A program made the translations under genes and the position numbers. From assembly GCF_000307855.1 (NCBI RefSeq), contig NZ_AJLR01000035.1, forward strand, positions 1-38,789: 38,789 nucleotides of DNA, given 5' to 3'. Source of the DNA: Schinkia azotoformans LMG 9581. Its GTDB lineage: Bacteria; Bacillota; Bacilli; Bacillales; Bacillaceae_J. Shown here piece after piece: positions 14,123 through 27,443 of the stretch (its first letter is position 1; every line of letters starts with the position of its first letter). The notes below the pieces were generated by a model. That model was not told the origin of the DNA, searched no databases, and saw only the letters and a list, made by a program, of their open reading frames with translations.

Positions 14123-15390
14123 TTAAACCGCCAATTTTAGGTCTTTCAGCACATCCATCAGTGATTTTTTCGACAATGCTTGTTCATAACCGTATACCAC
14201 AAGTTGACATAGATGGTCTTTTCGGATACGCCAAACTACATCACTGATCCTTAATGGGAGTTCCTTTTGCCACGTTTGACGTTGGTATTCTACATAGTTA
14301 TAGGTTAAGAACTCAATGCACCAAAAACGTTCCATCCCTTTGTGTGAAAGAAGCTGGTATTCGTCAAATCCTAATAACTCCTTGAAATAACGATATCCGG
14401 TTTCGATGTTCCGAAGTACATTATAATAGCTCAGAATGGTTACGAGATTCAGGCTACTATCTGTGCAATGGAGACAAAATGGCGTTTTACTCGAATCGAA
14501 TTTATTTTCCCAAGACAACAAGACTTTGGCATAATCGGTATCACTCAAATTGCCTTCATACGTATAAATTTTATAAGTATGACATTCACAGTAACGGGGC
14601 GGAGGTCAGTTGACTCTATATAAGTTGACGCAAGATCAGATATTTTGATTCCTACTCCTGCAGGGTATATCTTTCTGTTCGTCCGTAAACCACCGATGGG
14701 ATGAAAGCCTTTTTGATAACAGGTTTCGATTAACTTTTTACTGGTATACCAACTATCGACTAAGACGTAAACTTGATCATCGTCACTAACTGGATATGAG
14801 TTGATCAACTCAATAGTCAGATCATTTTTACTTTTAAAAGAAATCCCCTCTTTTTGGCAATAGAGTTTTTGGAAATAGGACCGGAAATCCCAAGCAAAAG
14901 AATTGTTTTCACTGACGACATGAGCAGTTACAACACAATGAGACCATATCGTTTTCCCGTCAGAATGGTAATAGTGGTTATCAAGGCCTTCCATCCGTTT
15001 CGTCGTACAATCCTTTTTGCATTGTGTATCGTCAACGATAAAAAATACAATCGGACGGGTATCTCCGGTTTCAGACCGGGACTTTTGGATGTGATTCATG
15101 ACAAACTGAAGTCGGCGTCTCGTCACTCGATTTGGACACCATAGAGACTCATTCAAGAAACGAGTCATACAGCTAAGATCCCGATTTTCACTAGTTGACC
15201 GACGAATCTGAGGTACGTTTATTCTGCCGTCTGTTAAAATGATACCGTGCATAAAGGTCAGCATGTGATTCATTTGTGGTTTAGAAATTTGAGGCTGCAG
15301 AGCTAAAATAAAATTGACGATATGTGAATAGAAGGTTACCATAATATTAGACACTCTCCTTTTAATGGAATTTAGGTATGGTAACCCCAA
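14123..15390 (-). pseudogene. Frameshifted IS701/IS4-type transposase
   Basis: Two frames cover one transposase. The first (14545-15390, 281 codons) has the catalytic Asp regions VFFIVDDTQCKK and YVLVDSWYTSKK. The second (14123-14548) holds the C-terminal part, with RYFKELLGFDEYQLLSHKG and FWCIEFLTYNYVEYQRQ, which should carry the catalytic Glu. The true frame crosses from one to the other near 14575, where TYKIYTYEGNLSDTDYA continues in the second frame, so one indel has inactivated the gene. The overall order resembles IS701-family transposases; I could not find convincing terminal inverted repeats. It is a single dead copy within the cargo of unit A. Confidence 0.75.
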
Positions 15391-15621
15391 ATTTCACCAA
15401 AAAGGTAAGAATGTCCTTTTTTTATTTTTGGAAACGACAAAGGTTCTCAGTATGTCCTAACTTTTTGCAATTTTCGATACGACAGGTTTTTTACAAGAGC
15501 CTAGTTATTTAACAAAACATTAGCATAATATCCATTTCATATAAAAATATGTATTGCTTTTAAAACTTTAAATTCAAATAGAGGTATATGGTAGGTGAAT
15601 TGAATTTTAAATGCACATTAT

Positions 15622-15675
15622 AAAAAAATCTCGATTTTACCTTCTATTTGGTTGGATAAAATCGAGGTTTTGATA
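15622..15675 (-). terminator. Terminator after the protease gene
   Basis: On the minus strand CCTCGATTTTATCC pairs with GGTAAAATCGAGA (one bulge), followed by TTTTTTTATAATG. It lies about 75 bp beyond the protease stop. Confidence 0.8.
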
Positions 15676-15748
15676 ATAAAGCTATCCTTTTTTTGAAATA
15701 AGAATAGTAATAAATTCATTTTAAATATCCATGTTCTAATAGGGTTAT

Positions 15749-16957
15749 TTAATTAGATCTGGGTCCATCTGAAGAGTATAATGGACGTTCCAAGTCTAAT
15801 TCACTTATTACATCTTCTATTGGACTATACCATGAATTAGTTGATGAACCTGCAGCATGAACTCCATATATTTGTACATAACCAGAAGCGTTTTTAGGTG
15901 ATGTTACTGCAGCTCCACTATCACCTGCTACTGAAACTACATCTGTTTTAATTGCGTCTAATACATATCCATCATTATATTTATAACCACCTGTCATTGC
16001 CTTATCAACATATTTTGCTACAATTTTGCCCTGATCTGAACCACTATTATCGCCATGTCGTACTACCAAGGCTCCTACAGCTATATAGTTTGAACTAATA
16101 TACGTATTAACAGGTAAACTAAAAATATATCCTTTAACAGTTGTCCATTGAGTTTTAACGAAAGAGGCATCGCTATATCTAGTACCTGATGGGTCTTTCG
16201 TAACTTCTCCTATATATTCATTACCCTCATAGACTGCAGTTCCTTCGCCCGCATTAGAATGCCCTGAAATAACAACACCATAATTACCAGCACTATCAAT
16301 TGCTCCGAAACTAAGAGTGCTAAATTCATCAGTACCATACGGGTTCTCAGATTGAACTTCAAGTCCACCATATACGGTATTTGCTTGAGGATAAGCCGGA
16401 CCTTCATGTTCAAATACAAAATCCTCCGTTTGAAGGGCTGTATTTTTTAATACAAATTCTTTAATATTATCAGTATTTGCGCTTTTATCTTGAAGTCCAA
16501 TAACCAATTTGTTTTTACTTTCATCAACATATACAGAAGAAATACCTAAATCTAATTTTAACCAATCAGCTTTTCTTAAATCAATCTGAGCTTTTCTTAA
16601 ATGTTTATAAGTGTGTTTTCCGTTATAAAATTTGATTGGTGTGTTTACAGCAAGTTCTTTAAATACATTTCTGTATTTATTTTCTTTGCCTACTAAACCC
16701 ACATTTAAAATTCCTTCGTCGTCAATGAAAGCACCTGAGTATTGAATATCTGAATCCGCTTCAACATAATCAATAATTTTCTGATACAGTCGATTCGCTT
16801 CAGCATCTTTTGATTCTTGCTGGAGCTACGGTGATATTGAAAAATTAGTATTTGCACTTGTTATACCAAACGATGGTATAACAAATAATGCTGTTGTAAA
16901 TAATGATAAAGTAATAGACTTTAAATATTTTCTTGCTTTTAAATATTTTTTTGACAC
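15749..16957 (-). pseudogene. Secreted trypsin-like serine protease with an amber stop at codon 44
   Basis: A GTG start at 16957, 7 bases after GGAGGG, opens a signal peptide (MSKKYLKARKYLKSITLSL, then ALFVIPSFGITSA). The frame then meets a TAG (16826-16828, codon 44) inside the propeptide and continues LQQESKDAEANRLYQKIID into the protease. The catalytic triad of a chymotrypsin-fold (streptogrisin-like) enzyme is visible: His in VVISGHSNAG (about residue 233 of the full frame), Asp in RYSDASF (263) and Ser in VAGDSGAAV (347). The long region between signal and protease is the usual inhibitory propeptide. The TAG is a single-base change from CAG, AAG or GAG. Without readthrough the signal peptide is lost, so the gene is probably inactive. 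Confidence 0.85.
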
Positions 16958-16979
16958 TATTTTTCCCTCCTGAATTTTC

Positions 16980-17271
16980 AGAAATTCCGACTATTATCTT
17001 CCCTAAAAAATGAAGTTATACTATAGAATGACAAATTTGTTCGAAATATTATATATTTATTTTTTACAATGAATCTTTAACTACTTGAATACACACTTTC
17101 TATACTTTAGCTAATTCCATCCTTGTGTATCAAATTTAGAACAGAATATCGTAGATGCTACTTAACGGCGTACTTCTACAACCTCTAATAGATCGCAAGT
17201 TTGGCTTCCTATTATTGATGTTAGAGGCAACTCGTCAATAGATTAATACAATTCTTCAAAACTATTTTATT
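16980..17271. other. About 290 bp without a recognisable gene
   Basis: The stretch is AT-rich. It contains a possible promoter for the protease (TATAGTATAAC region near 17022-17032 on the minus strand) and a small inverted pair CCTCTAA/TTAGAGG (17199-17226). I see no open frame with a start and ribosome binding site on either strand. Confidence 0.4.
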
Positions 17272-17462
17272 AAGAGATCTCTTAAACATAATGCTAATCT
17301 ACTTTTTACGACAAATACAACGAAAAAATTTTGCAGTATTCCGCATATTTTTTTCGTTCGGTATTGCGGGTTTTCATTTCGGTCATTGCGGTTCGTTGCC
17401 CATCTAAGAGTTAGCTCAACCCTACCGAAATACAATTGCGGTAAACCGCAATAAAATTACGT
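17272..17462. promoter_or_regulatory. ComA-box module, copy A
   Basis: The module begins with AAGAGATCTCTT (17272-17283). It has box 1 TTGCAG-TATT-CCGCAT (17331-17346), several half-sites (TTCGG, TTGCGG, CATTTCGG, ATTGCGG at 17356-17391), and a perfect box 2 TTGCGG-TAAA-CCGCAA (17436-17451) flanked at 3 bp by CCGAAATA. It is collinear with copy B at a constant offset of 6833-6835 bp. Box 2 lies about 130 bp upstream of the plus-strand ORF at 17580, and the module lies about 310-375 bp or more upstream of the minus-strand protease gene, so either could be its target. Confidence 0.8.
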
Positions 17463-17579
17463 TGTTGATGAATGAAATTATACGGTATGTTTAATATACG
17501 GAGATTTATATTGATCGGAAAAAGATACACTTCCTTTTATTGTTACTTATATAGAAATGCAACTGGAGGATTACGGCAA

Positions 17580-17729
17580 ATGGAAGTTAGTGTTGGGGAT
17601 AAAGTTTTCTACCTTGAAAAGGCCTATACGATTTATTACATTTATACCAGCAATTATTGTGAAATACGCGAGATAGGCTCATACCGAACGATTTTAGTGC
17701 ACGTTGATGAGATCAAATTAATAAATTAA
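17580..17729 (+). CDS. Small conserved-in-window protein, 49 aa
   Basis: I chose the ATG at 17580 because GGAGG lies 10 bases before it; the frame is open back to 17472 but that part has no such signal and unlikely composition. The protein begins MEVSVGDKVFYLEKAYTIYY and ends HVDEIKLIN, a compact beta-rich pattern like a small SH3-type domain. It converges on pyrE and shares a bidirectional terminator with it. A broken copy lies at 7270-7412, so it travels with the pyrE 3' end. ComA box 2 of module A is about 130 bp upstream, giving it a plausible quorum-dependent promoter. No family is recognised. Confidence 0.65.
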   Translation: MEVSVGDKVFYLEKAYTIYYIYTSNYCEIREIGSYRTILVHVDEIKLIN

Positions 17730-17732
17730 CGG

Positions 17733-17761
17733 AAAAAACCCTCTTATAATGAGGGTTTTTT
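17733..17761. terminator. Bidirectional terminator between pyrE and the 49-aa ORF
   Basis: AAAAAACCCTC and GAGGGTTTTTT form a perfect 11-bp stem around a 7-base loop, with A and T runs serving both directions. It ends the pyr operon on the minus strand and the small ORF on the plus strand. Confidence 0.9.
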
Positions 17762-17770
17762 CCTGTCTTT

Positions 17771-18403
17771 TTACAACGTCATCCAGCTTTCATCCTCTGG
17801 ATTTTTACGCCATTCTTTTAATTTTTCAAGCTCAGCTTCACTTACTAAGCCTTTTGCTAACGCTACTTCAATCAAATTAGAATAGTTACTTAACACAAAT
17901 GCTTTAATGTTCGCTTCTTCAAGCTGTTTATAGCCTCTTTCCAATTCATACGTAAAAATAGCAACCGTACCTAGCACTTCACAACCTGCTTCTCGTAGTG
18001 CCTCTACAGCTGTAATCACACTTCCGCCTGTTGATATTAAATCTTCAACAACGACGACTTTTTGTCCCGGCTTTACAGCACCTTCGATCTGATTGCCTCT
18101 ACCATGACCTTTTGGTTTGCTACGGACATAGCACATCGGTAAATTTAATAGATCACTTATCCACGCAGCATGTGGGATGCCAGCTGTTGCAGTTCCGGCT
18201 ATGACTTCGCATCCTTTAAATTCCGTTTCGATTAAGCCTGCAAGGCCCTTCGCAATTTCCTTACGAAGCCCTGGATACGATAATGTTAAGCGATTATCGC
18301 AATAAATTGGTGACTTTATGCCAGAAGACCATGTAAATGGCTCACTTGGTCTTAAATGTACAGCGCCTATTTCTAATAATTGTGAGGCAATTTCTCGTTT
18401 CAT
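17771..18403 (-). CDS. pyrE: Orotate phosphoribosyltransferase
   Basis: The 210-residue enzyme transfers ribose phosphate from PRPP to orotate, giving OMP. The PRPP-binding loop [12 protein letters not shown] and the flexible catalytic loop region [15 protein letters not shown] are present, and the N-terminus [20 protein letters not shown] is complete, unlike the copy at 12463-13083. It is the last gene of the pyr operon, starting directly after the pyrF stop. In B. subtilis cysH follows pyrE; here the accessory region follows instead. This is the copy most likely to supply the enzyme. Confidence 0.95.
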   Translation of the reverse strand: MKREIASQLLEIGAVHLRPSEPFTWSSGIKSPIYCDNRLTLSYPGLRKEIAKGLAGLIETEFKGCEVIAGTATAGIPHAAWISDLLNLPMCYVRSKPKGHGRGNQIEGAVKPGQKVVVVEDLISTGGSVITAVEALREAGCEVLGTVAIFTYELERGYKQLEEANIKAFVLSNYSNLIEVALAKGLVSEAELEKLKEWRKNPEDESWMTL

Positions 18404-20027
<1,624 letters not shown>

Positions 20028-20804
20028 TTATATCAAAACCTCCCCAATTGGAAATACCGGTCCATCACTGCACACTTTGCGGTAGGATGCCCCACTTGGG
20101 TCTTCCTGTAAATGGCATACGCAAGCAAAGCAAGCGCCAATGCCACAACCCATCCGCTCTTCTAATGAAATAAAGCCTTTTTTATCATGAAAACGCTCGT
20201 CTAGTGCCCTTAACATCGGAGTTGGTCCACATGCAAATAAACAATCAAATTGTATGTTTTCAAGCGAAATTACATCTGTAACAAAGCCTTGTGTACCGTA
20301 GGAGCCATCAACTGTTGCGATAAAAGTTGGACCTAACTCTTTAAATTTCTCCTCATAAAACATCACGGATTGATCTTGAAAGCCAAATACATGAATCACG
20401 TTTACACCTTTTTCTACTAACCGTTTTGAGAGATTGTAGAGCGGCGGCACTCCAATGCCGCCTCCTACTAGTAACGCTGTTTCTCCTGCTTCAATTTCAT
20501 CAATTGGAAAGCCGTGACCAAGTGGGCCAAGGACATCCACTTCTTCATTTTCTTTTTTCTTAGAAAGCAGTGTTGTTCCTTTTCCTTCCGCTCGGTAAAT
20601 CATTGTGAATCTTTTATTTTCTTGGTCAATATCACAGATACTGATCGGTCTTCTTAATAATGGATCGATACTCTCATCAACTTTCAGATGAACAAATTGT
20701 CCAGCTTCTTGCATTTCGACTACAAGTTCTCCTTCAAGAACAAGCTCATATATGTTTTTTGCAATTTCAGCTTGCGAAACAACTTTCATCCATTGTTTTT
20801 TCAT
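20028..20804 (-). CDS. pyrK: Dihydroorotate dehydrogenase electron-transfer subunit
   Basis: The 258-residue protein passes electrons from PyrD to NAD through FAD and a [2Fe-2S] cluster. An FAD-binding site appears at [12 protein letters not shown] (about residues 49-60), the NAD site at [19 protein letters not shown], and the cluster cysteines in [16 protein letters not shown] plus the later KVCSDGPVF. It overlaps the carB end by 4 bp and directly precedes pyrD. All four cluster cysteines are present. Confidence 0.95.
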   Translation of the reverse strand: MKKQWMKVVSQAEIAKNIYELVLEGELVVEMQEAGQFVHLKVDESIDPLLRRPISICDIDQENKRFTMIYRAEGKGTTLLSKKKENEEVDVLGPLGHGFPIDEIEAGETALLVGGGIGVPPLYNLSKRLVEKGVNVIHVFGFQDQSVMFYEEKFKELGPTFIATVDGSYGTQGFVTDVISLENIQFDCLFACGPTPMLRALDERFHDKKGFISLEERMGCGIGACFACVCHLQEDPSGASYRKVCSDGPVFPIGEVLI

Positions 20805-23800
20805 TGAGGTACGACCACCTTTGCTTTTTCAAACTTTGGCATTTCATCTGTTGAGAACGTCATTGACTCTAAAACCCGTAGAATTGCTGTTGCCGTATCT
20901 AGTGATGTTAAGCAGGCCACTCCATTTTCAACGGATTCACGACGAATTCTAAAGCCGTCACGAGCAGGCTGTTTTCCTTTAGTCAATGTATTAATAACGT
21001 ATTGGGCTTCCCCGTTGCGAATAACATCTAGTAAGTTATGGTCCTCTGAACCAATTTTATTAACGACGGTTACCGGAATATTTTCTTCTTGAATTCGAGC
21101 TGCTGTTCCTTCCGTTGCAAGCAGACGATAGCCGATTCGATGGAAACGACGGGCAATATCGATCGCTTCTTCTTTATCCTTATCAGCGACTGTTAATAAT
21201 ACAGCGCCATAGCTTGGGATCGAAATTCCAGATGCAACCAACCCTTTGTATAAGGCTTTTTCAAGTGTCACATCACGCCCCATAACTTCACCCGTTGATT
21301 TCATTTCAGGGCCGAGTGTAATATCAACTCTACGTAACTTGGCAAACGAGAATACCGGTGCTTTTACAAACACTTCATTGCTTTCAGGATGATAGCCTGT
21401 TTCATAACCTAAGTTTGGAAGCAATTCCCCTAAAATGACCTTTGTTGCGATGTTTGCCATTGGCACACCAGTAATCTTACTTAAGAAAGGTACAGTACGA
21501 CTTGAGCGTGGGTTAACCTCCAGGACATACACTTGGTTTTCAAAAACAACGAACTGAATATTTAGCAAGCCGACAATTTCTAAGCCGCGAGCAATTCTAG
21601 TTGTATAATCAATGATTTGCTGTTTAATTTCCGCTGTTAATGTTTGTGATGGATAGACAGCAATCGAGTCACCTGAATGGACCCCGGCACGCTCGATATG
21701 TTCCATAATTCCCGGAATATACACGTTTTCGCCGTCAGAAATACCATCTACTTCAATTTCTTTCCCAATCATATAGCGGTCAATTAATACCGGGTGCTCC
21801 GGATTTACTTTTACCGCATTCTCCATATAATGAAGCAATTCCTCTTCATGGTAGACAATTTCCATTGCACGGCCACCTAGTACATAAGATGGACGTACTA
21901 GAACAGGATAGCCAATGTCTGTTGCAACCTTGACAGCCTGTTCAACAGACGTTGCTGTTTTTCCTTTCGGCATTGGAATGCCAATCGCTGATAAAGCTTG
22001 TTCAAACTTATCTCTATCTTCTGCTCGGTCCATATTTTCAAGTGAAGTACCTAGTATTTTCACACCTCTTGCTGATAGCTCAGCTGCTAAGTTAATCGCA
22101 GTCTGTCCGCCAAACTGAACGATAACCCCAATTGGTTTTTCAACTTCTATGACATGCATGACATCTTCAATTGTTAATGGTTCAAAATAAAGCTTATCTG
22201 ATGTACTAAAGTCTGTTGATACTGTTTCCGGGTTATTGTTGATAATAATCGCTTCATAGCCTGCTTCTTTAATAGCCCACACAGAGTGTACTGTCGCATA
22301 ATCAAACTCTACCCCTTGCCCGATCCGAATTGGTCCAGAACCAAGTACAAGGACGCTTTCTTTAGCAGTTAAAATTGATTCATTTTCCTCTTCATATGTG
22401 CCATAAAAATATGGTGTCTCTGATTCAAATTCTGCTGCACATGTATCCACCATTTTGTAAACTGGCATAATTCCATTTTCTTTACGGAAGTCATAAATTT
22501 CTCTTTCCGTTTTATTCCAAAGCTTAGCGATTGCAATATCAGAGAAGCCTTTCTCTTTGGCATCACGTAAAAGCTCAGCGTTCATTGGCTCTTTTTTAAA
22601 TTCACCTTCAAAATCAATGATTCCCTTTAGTTTATCAAGGAAGAAGCGGTCAATTTTGCTCCATTCATGGATTTGTTCAACAGTGACACCGCGACGCAAA
22701 CCTTCAGCAATTACGAATAGACGCTCATCATCTGCCACTTCAATTCGCTTTTGAAGTGTTTCGGCATCAAGTTCTTCCATGTCTTCAATTTCAATATGAT
22801 AAACTTTTGCTTCTAAAGAACGGACCGCTTTTAATAATGATTCTTCAAAATTGCGGCCAATAGCCATTACTTCACCAGTAGCCTTCATTTGCGTACCAAG
22901 CTTACGGTTAGCTGATTCAAATTTATCAAATGGCCAACGTGGAATTTTGGAAACGATATAATCAATTGTTGGTTCAAAGCAAGCATAAGTCCTTCCAGTT
23001 ACAGGGTTCATCATTTCATCAAGTGTTAAACCCACCGCAATCTTAGCAGCAAGCTTCGCAATTGGATAGCCTGTCGCTTTTGATGCAAGTGCAGAAGAAC
23101 GGCTCACCCTTGGGTTTACTTCGATTACATAGTAATTATAGCTATATGGGTCCAGTGCCAATTGAACGTTACATCCTCCTTCAATTTTCAGGGCACGAAT
23201 CATTTTTAATGATGCATTGCGTAACATCTGATATTCACGGTCACTCAATGTTTGGCACGGTGCCACGACGATGGAATCACCGGTATGGATTCCAACTGGG
23301 TCAAAGTTTTCCATGCTGCATACGACAATGGCGTGGTCATTTGAATCTCGCATAACCTCGAACTCAATCTCCTTGAAGCCAGCGATGCTTTTTTCAATTA
23401 AACATTGTGTTACCGGGCTGTATTTAAGACCACTTGCAACGATTTCTTTCAATTCTTCTTCATTTGCACAAATTCCGCCACCTGTACCACCTAATGTAAA
23501 AGCCGGACGGACGATGACAGGGTAACCAATTTCCTCAACAAAAGTTAAAGCTTCAGCTACCGTGTGAATGATCGCACTTTCAGGAATCGGTTCGCTAAGC
23601 TCATTCATAAGAGTACGGAATTCGTCACGATCCTCCGCTTTTTGGATTGCTGTTAATCTTGTTCCTAATATTTCAACACCACACTCCTCTAAAACTCCAG
23701 AGTTGTGCAATTCTACTGCCATATTTAAACCAGTCTGTCCGCCAAGAGTTGGAAGAAGCGCATCCGGACGCTCTTTGCGAATGATTCGGCTGACAAATTC

Positions 23801-24013
23801 TAACGTAAGTGGTTCAATGTAAACTTTATCCGCGATTTCCGTATCTGTCATAATCGTAGCTGGATTTGAGTTTACTAGAATAACTTCATAGCCTTCCTCT
23901 TTTAGGGCTTGACATGCTTGTGTGCCTGCATAATCAAACTCTGCTGCTTGCCCAATAACAATGGGTCCTGATCCAATTACTAATATTTTTTTGATGTCTA
24001 CGCGTTTTGGCAT
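20801..24013 (-). CDS. carB: Carbamoyl-phosphate synthase large subunit
   Basis: The 1070-residue protein makes carbamoyl phosphate from bicarbonate, ammonia and two ATP. It has the two homologous halves expected: ATP-grasp domains with [16 protein letters not shown] (first half) and [20 protein letters not shown] (second half), and the repeated start motif [19 protein letters not shown] / [19 protein letters not shown]. The C-terminal MGS-like regulatory domain (about 930-1070) fits UMP/PRPP control of the pyrimidine enzyme. Its ATG overlaps carA by 16 bp. In B. subtilis this gene is called pyrAB. No break is seen. Confidence 0.96.
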   Translation of the reverse strand: MPKRVDIKKILVIGSGPIVIGQAAEFDYAGTQACQALKEEGYEVILVNSNPATIMTDTEIADKVYIEPLTLEFVSRIIRKERPDALLPTLGGQTGLNMAVELHNSGVLEECGVEILGTRLTAIQKAEDRDEFRTLMNELSEPIPESAIIHTVAEALTFVEEIGYPVIVRPAFTLGGTGGGICANEEELKEIVASGLKYSPVTQCLIEKSIAGFKEIEFEVMRDSNDHAIVVCSMENFDPVGIHTGDSIVVAPCQTLSDREYQMLRNASLKMIRALKIEGGCNVQLALDPYSYNYYVIEVNPRVSRSSALASKATGYPIAKLAAKIAVGLTLDEMMNPVTGRTYACFEPTIDYIVSKIPRWPFDKFESANRKLGTQMKATGEVMAIGRNFEESLLKAVRSLEAKVYHIEIEDMEELDAETLQKRIEVADDERLFVIAEGLRRGVTVEQIHEWSKIDRFFLDKLKGIIDFEGEFKKEPMNAELLRDAKEKGFSDIAIAKLWNKTEREIYDFRKENGIMPVYKMVDTCAAEFESETPYFYGTYEEENESILTAKESVLVLGSGPIRIGQGVEFDYATVHSVWAIKEAGYEAIIINNNPETVSTDFSTSDKLYFEPLTIEDVMHVIEVEKPIGVIVQFGGQTAINLAAELSARGVKILGTSLENMDRAEDRDKFEQALSAIGIPMPKGKTATSVEQAVKVATDIGYPVLVRPSYVLGGRAMEIVYHEEELLHYMENAVKVNPEHPVLIDRYMIGKEIEVDGISDGENVYIPGIMEHIERAGVHSGDSIAVYPSQTLTAEIKQQIIDYTTRIARGLEIVGLLNIQFVVFENQVYVLEVNPRSSRTVPFLSKITGVPMANIATKVILGELLPNLGYETGYHPESNEVFVKAPVFSFAKLRRVDITLGPEMKSTGEVMGRDVTLEKALYKGLVASGISIPSYGAVLLTVADKDKEEAIDIARRFHRIGYRLLATEGTAARIQEENIPVTVVNKIGSEDHNLLDVIRNGEAQYVINTLTKGKQPARDGFRIRRESVENGVACLTSLDTATAILRVLESMTFSTDEMPKFEKAKVVVPQ

Positions 24014-25098
24014 ACAGCTTCGCCTTCTTTCTTTTGAGTTTCGATTAAGTTTATAAAATCATCAAAAAGATGGTTTGAATCCTCTGGTCCAGGTGATGCT
24101 TCGGGATGATACTGTACCGTAAATGCCGGATAATCTAGATGCTGTAAACCTTCAACCGTGCCGTCATTTAAGGCGACATGTGTAACCTCTAGACGTGTAT
24201 TTGCAATTGAATCAATATCAACGGTGTAGCCGTGATTTTGTGAAGTAATATCTACTGCACCAGTCTTGACATTCTTAACAGGGTGGTTTCCACCGCGATG
24301 ACCGAATTTCATTTTACTTGAACTTGCACCACAGGCAAGGGCGAATAACTGATGCCCTAAACAAATTCCGAATACAGGCACTTTACCTAACACACCTTTG
24401 ATCATTTCGATCGCTTCCGGTACATCCGTTGGATCTCCAGGCCCGTTTGAAAGCATAATGCCATCAGGCTTTAAACGTAAAACTTCTTCTGCGGTAATAT
24501 TATATGGAACTACAATGACATCACAATTTCGGCTATTGAGTTCACGTAAGATGCCGTGCTTCATGCCGAAGTCAACCAAGACGACACGATAGCCTCTGCC
24601 TGGACTTGGATAAGCTGTTTTTGTTGAAACTTGGGCCACTTGGTCTGTTGGTAATGGCTGTTTTTTGAGTTTTTCAATGATATCCTGGGCATCAACGTCC
24701 ATTCCGCAGATGGCACCTTTTAAAGTACCATGCTGACGAATGATTCTTGTTAATTTCCGTGTATCGATTCCTTGTAACCCAGGAATATCTTTACTCTTTA
24801 AATATTCGTCCAACGTTTCTTGGCTTCTCCAGTTAGAAGGGGAGTCACAAGCTTCTTTGACAATCAGACCATGAATCACAGGTGAAATGGATTCGAAGTC
24901 ATCACGATTAATCCCATAATTGCCAACTAATGGATACGTTAACGTAACGATTTGGGCACAGAAGGATGGGTCTGAAATTTCCTCTTGATAGCCTGTCATC
25001 CCTGTACTAAATACAACCTCACCAGTTGTATCTTTCATGCTTCCGAACCCTTTACCTACAAATACTGTTCCATCTTCTAATATTAACTGACGTTTCAC
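23998..25098 (-). CDS. carA: Carbamoyl-phosphate synthase small (glutaminase) subunit
   Basis: I take the start as the GTG at 25098 ([13 protein letters not shown]), whose GTGA overlaps the pyrC stop; the frame extends 8 codons further but without reason. The 366-residue protein (B. subtilis 364) releases ammonia from glutamine for CarB. The class I amidotransferase triad is visible: Cys in [12 protein letters not shown], and the His and Glu in [11 protein letters not shown]. The N-terminal CPSase domain has [16 protein letters not shown]. In B. subtilis the gene is pyrAA. Confidence 0.95.
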   Translation of the reverse strand: MKRQLILEDGTVFVGKGFGSMKDTTGEVVFSTGMTGYQEEISDPSFCAQIVTLTYPLVGNYGINRDDFESISPVIHGLIVKEACDSPSNWRSQETLDEYLKSKDIPGLQGIDTRKLTRIIRQHGTLKGAICGMDVDAQDIIEKLKKQPLPTDQVAQVSTKTAYPSPGRGYRVVLVDFGMKHGILRELNSRNCDVIVVPYNITAEEVLRLKPDGIMLSNGPGDPTDVPEAIEMIKGVLGKVPVFGICLGHQLFALACGASSSKMKFGHRGGNHPVKNVKTGAVDITSQNHGYTVDIDSIANTRLEVTHVALNDGTVEGLQHLDYPAFTVQYHPEASPGPEDSNHLFDDFINLIETQKKEGEAVCQNA

Positions 25099-26384
25099 TC
25101 CGCAACACTCTCCTTCTCCCAAACAATTTTTCCATTAGCAATTGTTAGTACGTTCCAGCCTTTACAATTCCAGCCGTTAAATGGTGTATTCCTTCCTTTT
25201 GATAAAAACGTTGAACTATCAATTTCTTCTTCTTTTTCGACATCTAGTACTACTAAATCCGCAATACTGCCAACTTCAATTTTCCCATACGGTAAACCAA
25301 ATGTCTCACATGGTTTAATCGTTAAGTAATCGATAAGTTGTTTTAAAGCCATCTTCCCAGATTGGACAAAATGTGTATATAACAATGGAAATGCTGTTTC
25401 TAATCCTACAATTCCAAATGGTGCTTCAGTCATCTTCCATGCTTTTTCTTCCTCTGTATGAGGGGCATGGTCAGTTGCAATGAAGTCAATCGTACCATCT
25501 AATAAACCTTCTATTAACGCATCACGATCTTCTCTTCCGCGTAATGGCGGGTTCATTTTGTAATTAGTGTCAAGACCTGGAATGTCTTCGTCACAAAGTA
25601 GTAAATGATGTGGAGTTACCTCTGCTGTGACATTTATGCCTGCCCTTTTTGCATCTCTAACAGCTCGAACAGACTCCTTTGTACTTATATGGCAAACGTG
25701 ATAATGGCAACCAGCTGCTTCAGCAAGAAGCACGTCCCTTGCGATTTGAACTGATTCACATACAGATGGAATTCCATTGACCCCATGTTTCTTTGAAAAC
25801 TCACCCTCATGGACAGCACCTTTATTGATTAAGGAATTGTCTTCACAATGAGCCACGATTGCCATGTCTAATTCTGCCGCTTTTTTCATCGCGTCTAGCA
25901 TCATTCCCGCTGTTTGAACTCCGACACCATCATCTGTAAAAGCAAATGCTCCTGCATCCTTTAAGCTTTTAAAATCAGTTAGCTCCTCACCAAGCTCGCG
26001 TATGGTAATCGATGCATAAGGAAGTACTCTTACTTTGGCTGTTTCTTTTATACGATTTTGCAGCCATTCGAGCTGTTCTTTTGTATCTGGAACGGGGCGT
26101 GTATTCGGCATTGCTGCTACAGTCGTATATCCACCTCGCGCTGCAGCAAGGGTACCCGTTTCAATTGTTTCTTTCTTCTCACCACCCGGCTCACGTAGAT
26201 GAACATGCAAATCTACAAAACCAGGAGTCACAATTTTCCCTTCTACATCTCTTACATTCTCTACTGTATCTTGCTTGATAACATCCTCTATTCGAGTAAT
26301 GATTCCATTTTCAATTAAGATATCTTTTTTTTCTAAATCTCCAGCAAAATTAAATGTTCTAGCATTTTTTAATAGTAATGACAC
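25095..26384 (-). CDS. pyrC: Dihydroorotase
   Basis: The enzyme cyclises carbamoyl aspartate to dihydroorotate. Zinc-binding motifs of the amidohydrolase fold are present: [17 protein letters not shown] near the N-terminus, CEDNSL and [12 protein letters not shown] in the middle, and [13 protein letters not shown] (about residues 305-317). I place the start at GTG 26384 (429 aa), 7 bases after GGGGG, rather than at the ATG only one base after it. B. subtilis PyrC has 428 aa. It follows pyrB by about 26 bp and overlaps carA by 4 bp. Confidence 0.95.
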   Translation of the reverse strand: MSLLLKNARTFNFAGDLEKKDILIENGIITRIEDVIKQDTVENVRDVEGKIVTPGFVDLHVHLREPGGEKKETIETGTLAAARGGYTTVAAMPNTRPVPDTKEQLEWLQNRIKETAKVRVLPYASITIRELGEELTDFKSLKDAGAFAFTDDGVGVQTAGMMLDAMKKAAELDMAIVAHCEDNSLINKGAVHEGEFSKKHGVNGIPSVCESVQIARDVLLAEAAGCHYHVCHISTKESVRAVRDAKRAGINVTAEVTPHHLLLCDEDIPGLDTNYKMNPPLRGREDRDALIEGLLDGTIDFIATDHAPHTEEEKAWKMTEAPFGIVGLETAFPLLYTHFVQSGKMALKQLIDYLTIKPCETFGLPYGKIEVGSIADLVVLDVEKEEEIDSSTFLSKGRNTPFNGWNCKGWNVLTIANGKIVWEKESVAE

Positions 26385-26410
26385 GATCATACCCCCTTAT
26401 TTTCTGCTTC

Positions 26411-27422
<1,012 letters not shown>

Positions 27423-27443
27423 ACATTTAAAGTGTGTTTAATC

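Noticed and set aside
14854-15144. Plus-strand frame opposite the transposase
   Set aside because: It is the antisense of a recognisable transposase and has no start signals.
16210-16419. Second minus-strand frame inside the protease gene
   Set aside because: It is a shadow of the protease frame, which has the catalytic motifs.
17472-17579. N-terminal extension of the small ORF beside pyrE (36 extra codons)
   Set aside because: There is no ribosome binding site before 17472, while GGAGG precedes the internal ATG at 17580; the remnant copy at 7270 also matches only the shorter part.
1-17770. CRISPR array or tRNA-type attachment site as explanation for the repeats
   Set aside because: No regular short repeats with spacers and no tRNA gene are visible; the repeated anchor is the pyrE 3' end, and no integrase gene is seen in the window.
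22369-22566. Frames inside carB, ileS, pyrP and other pyr genes on either strand
   Set aside because: All are shadows of long, well-conserved genes.
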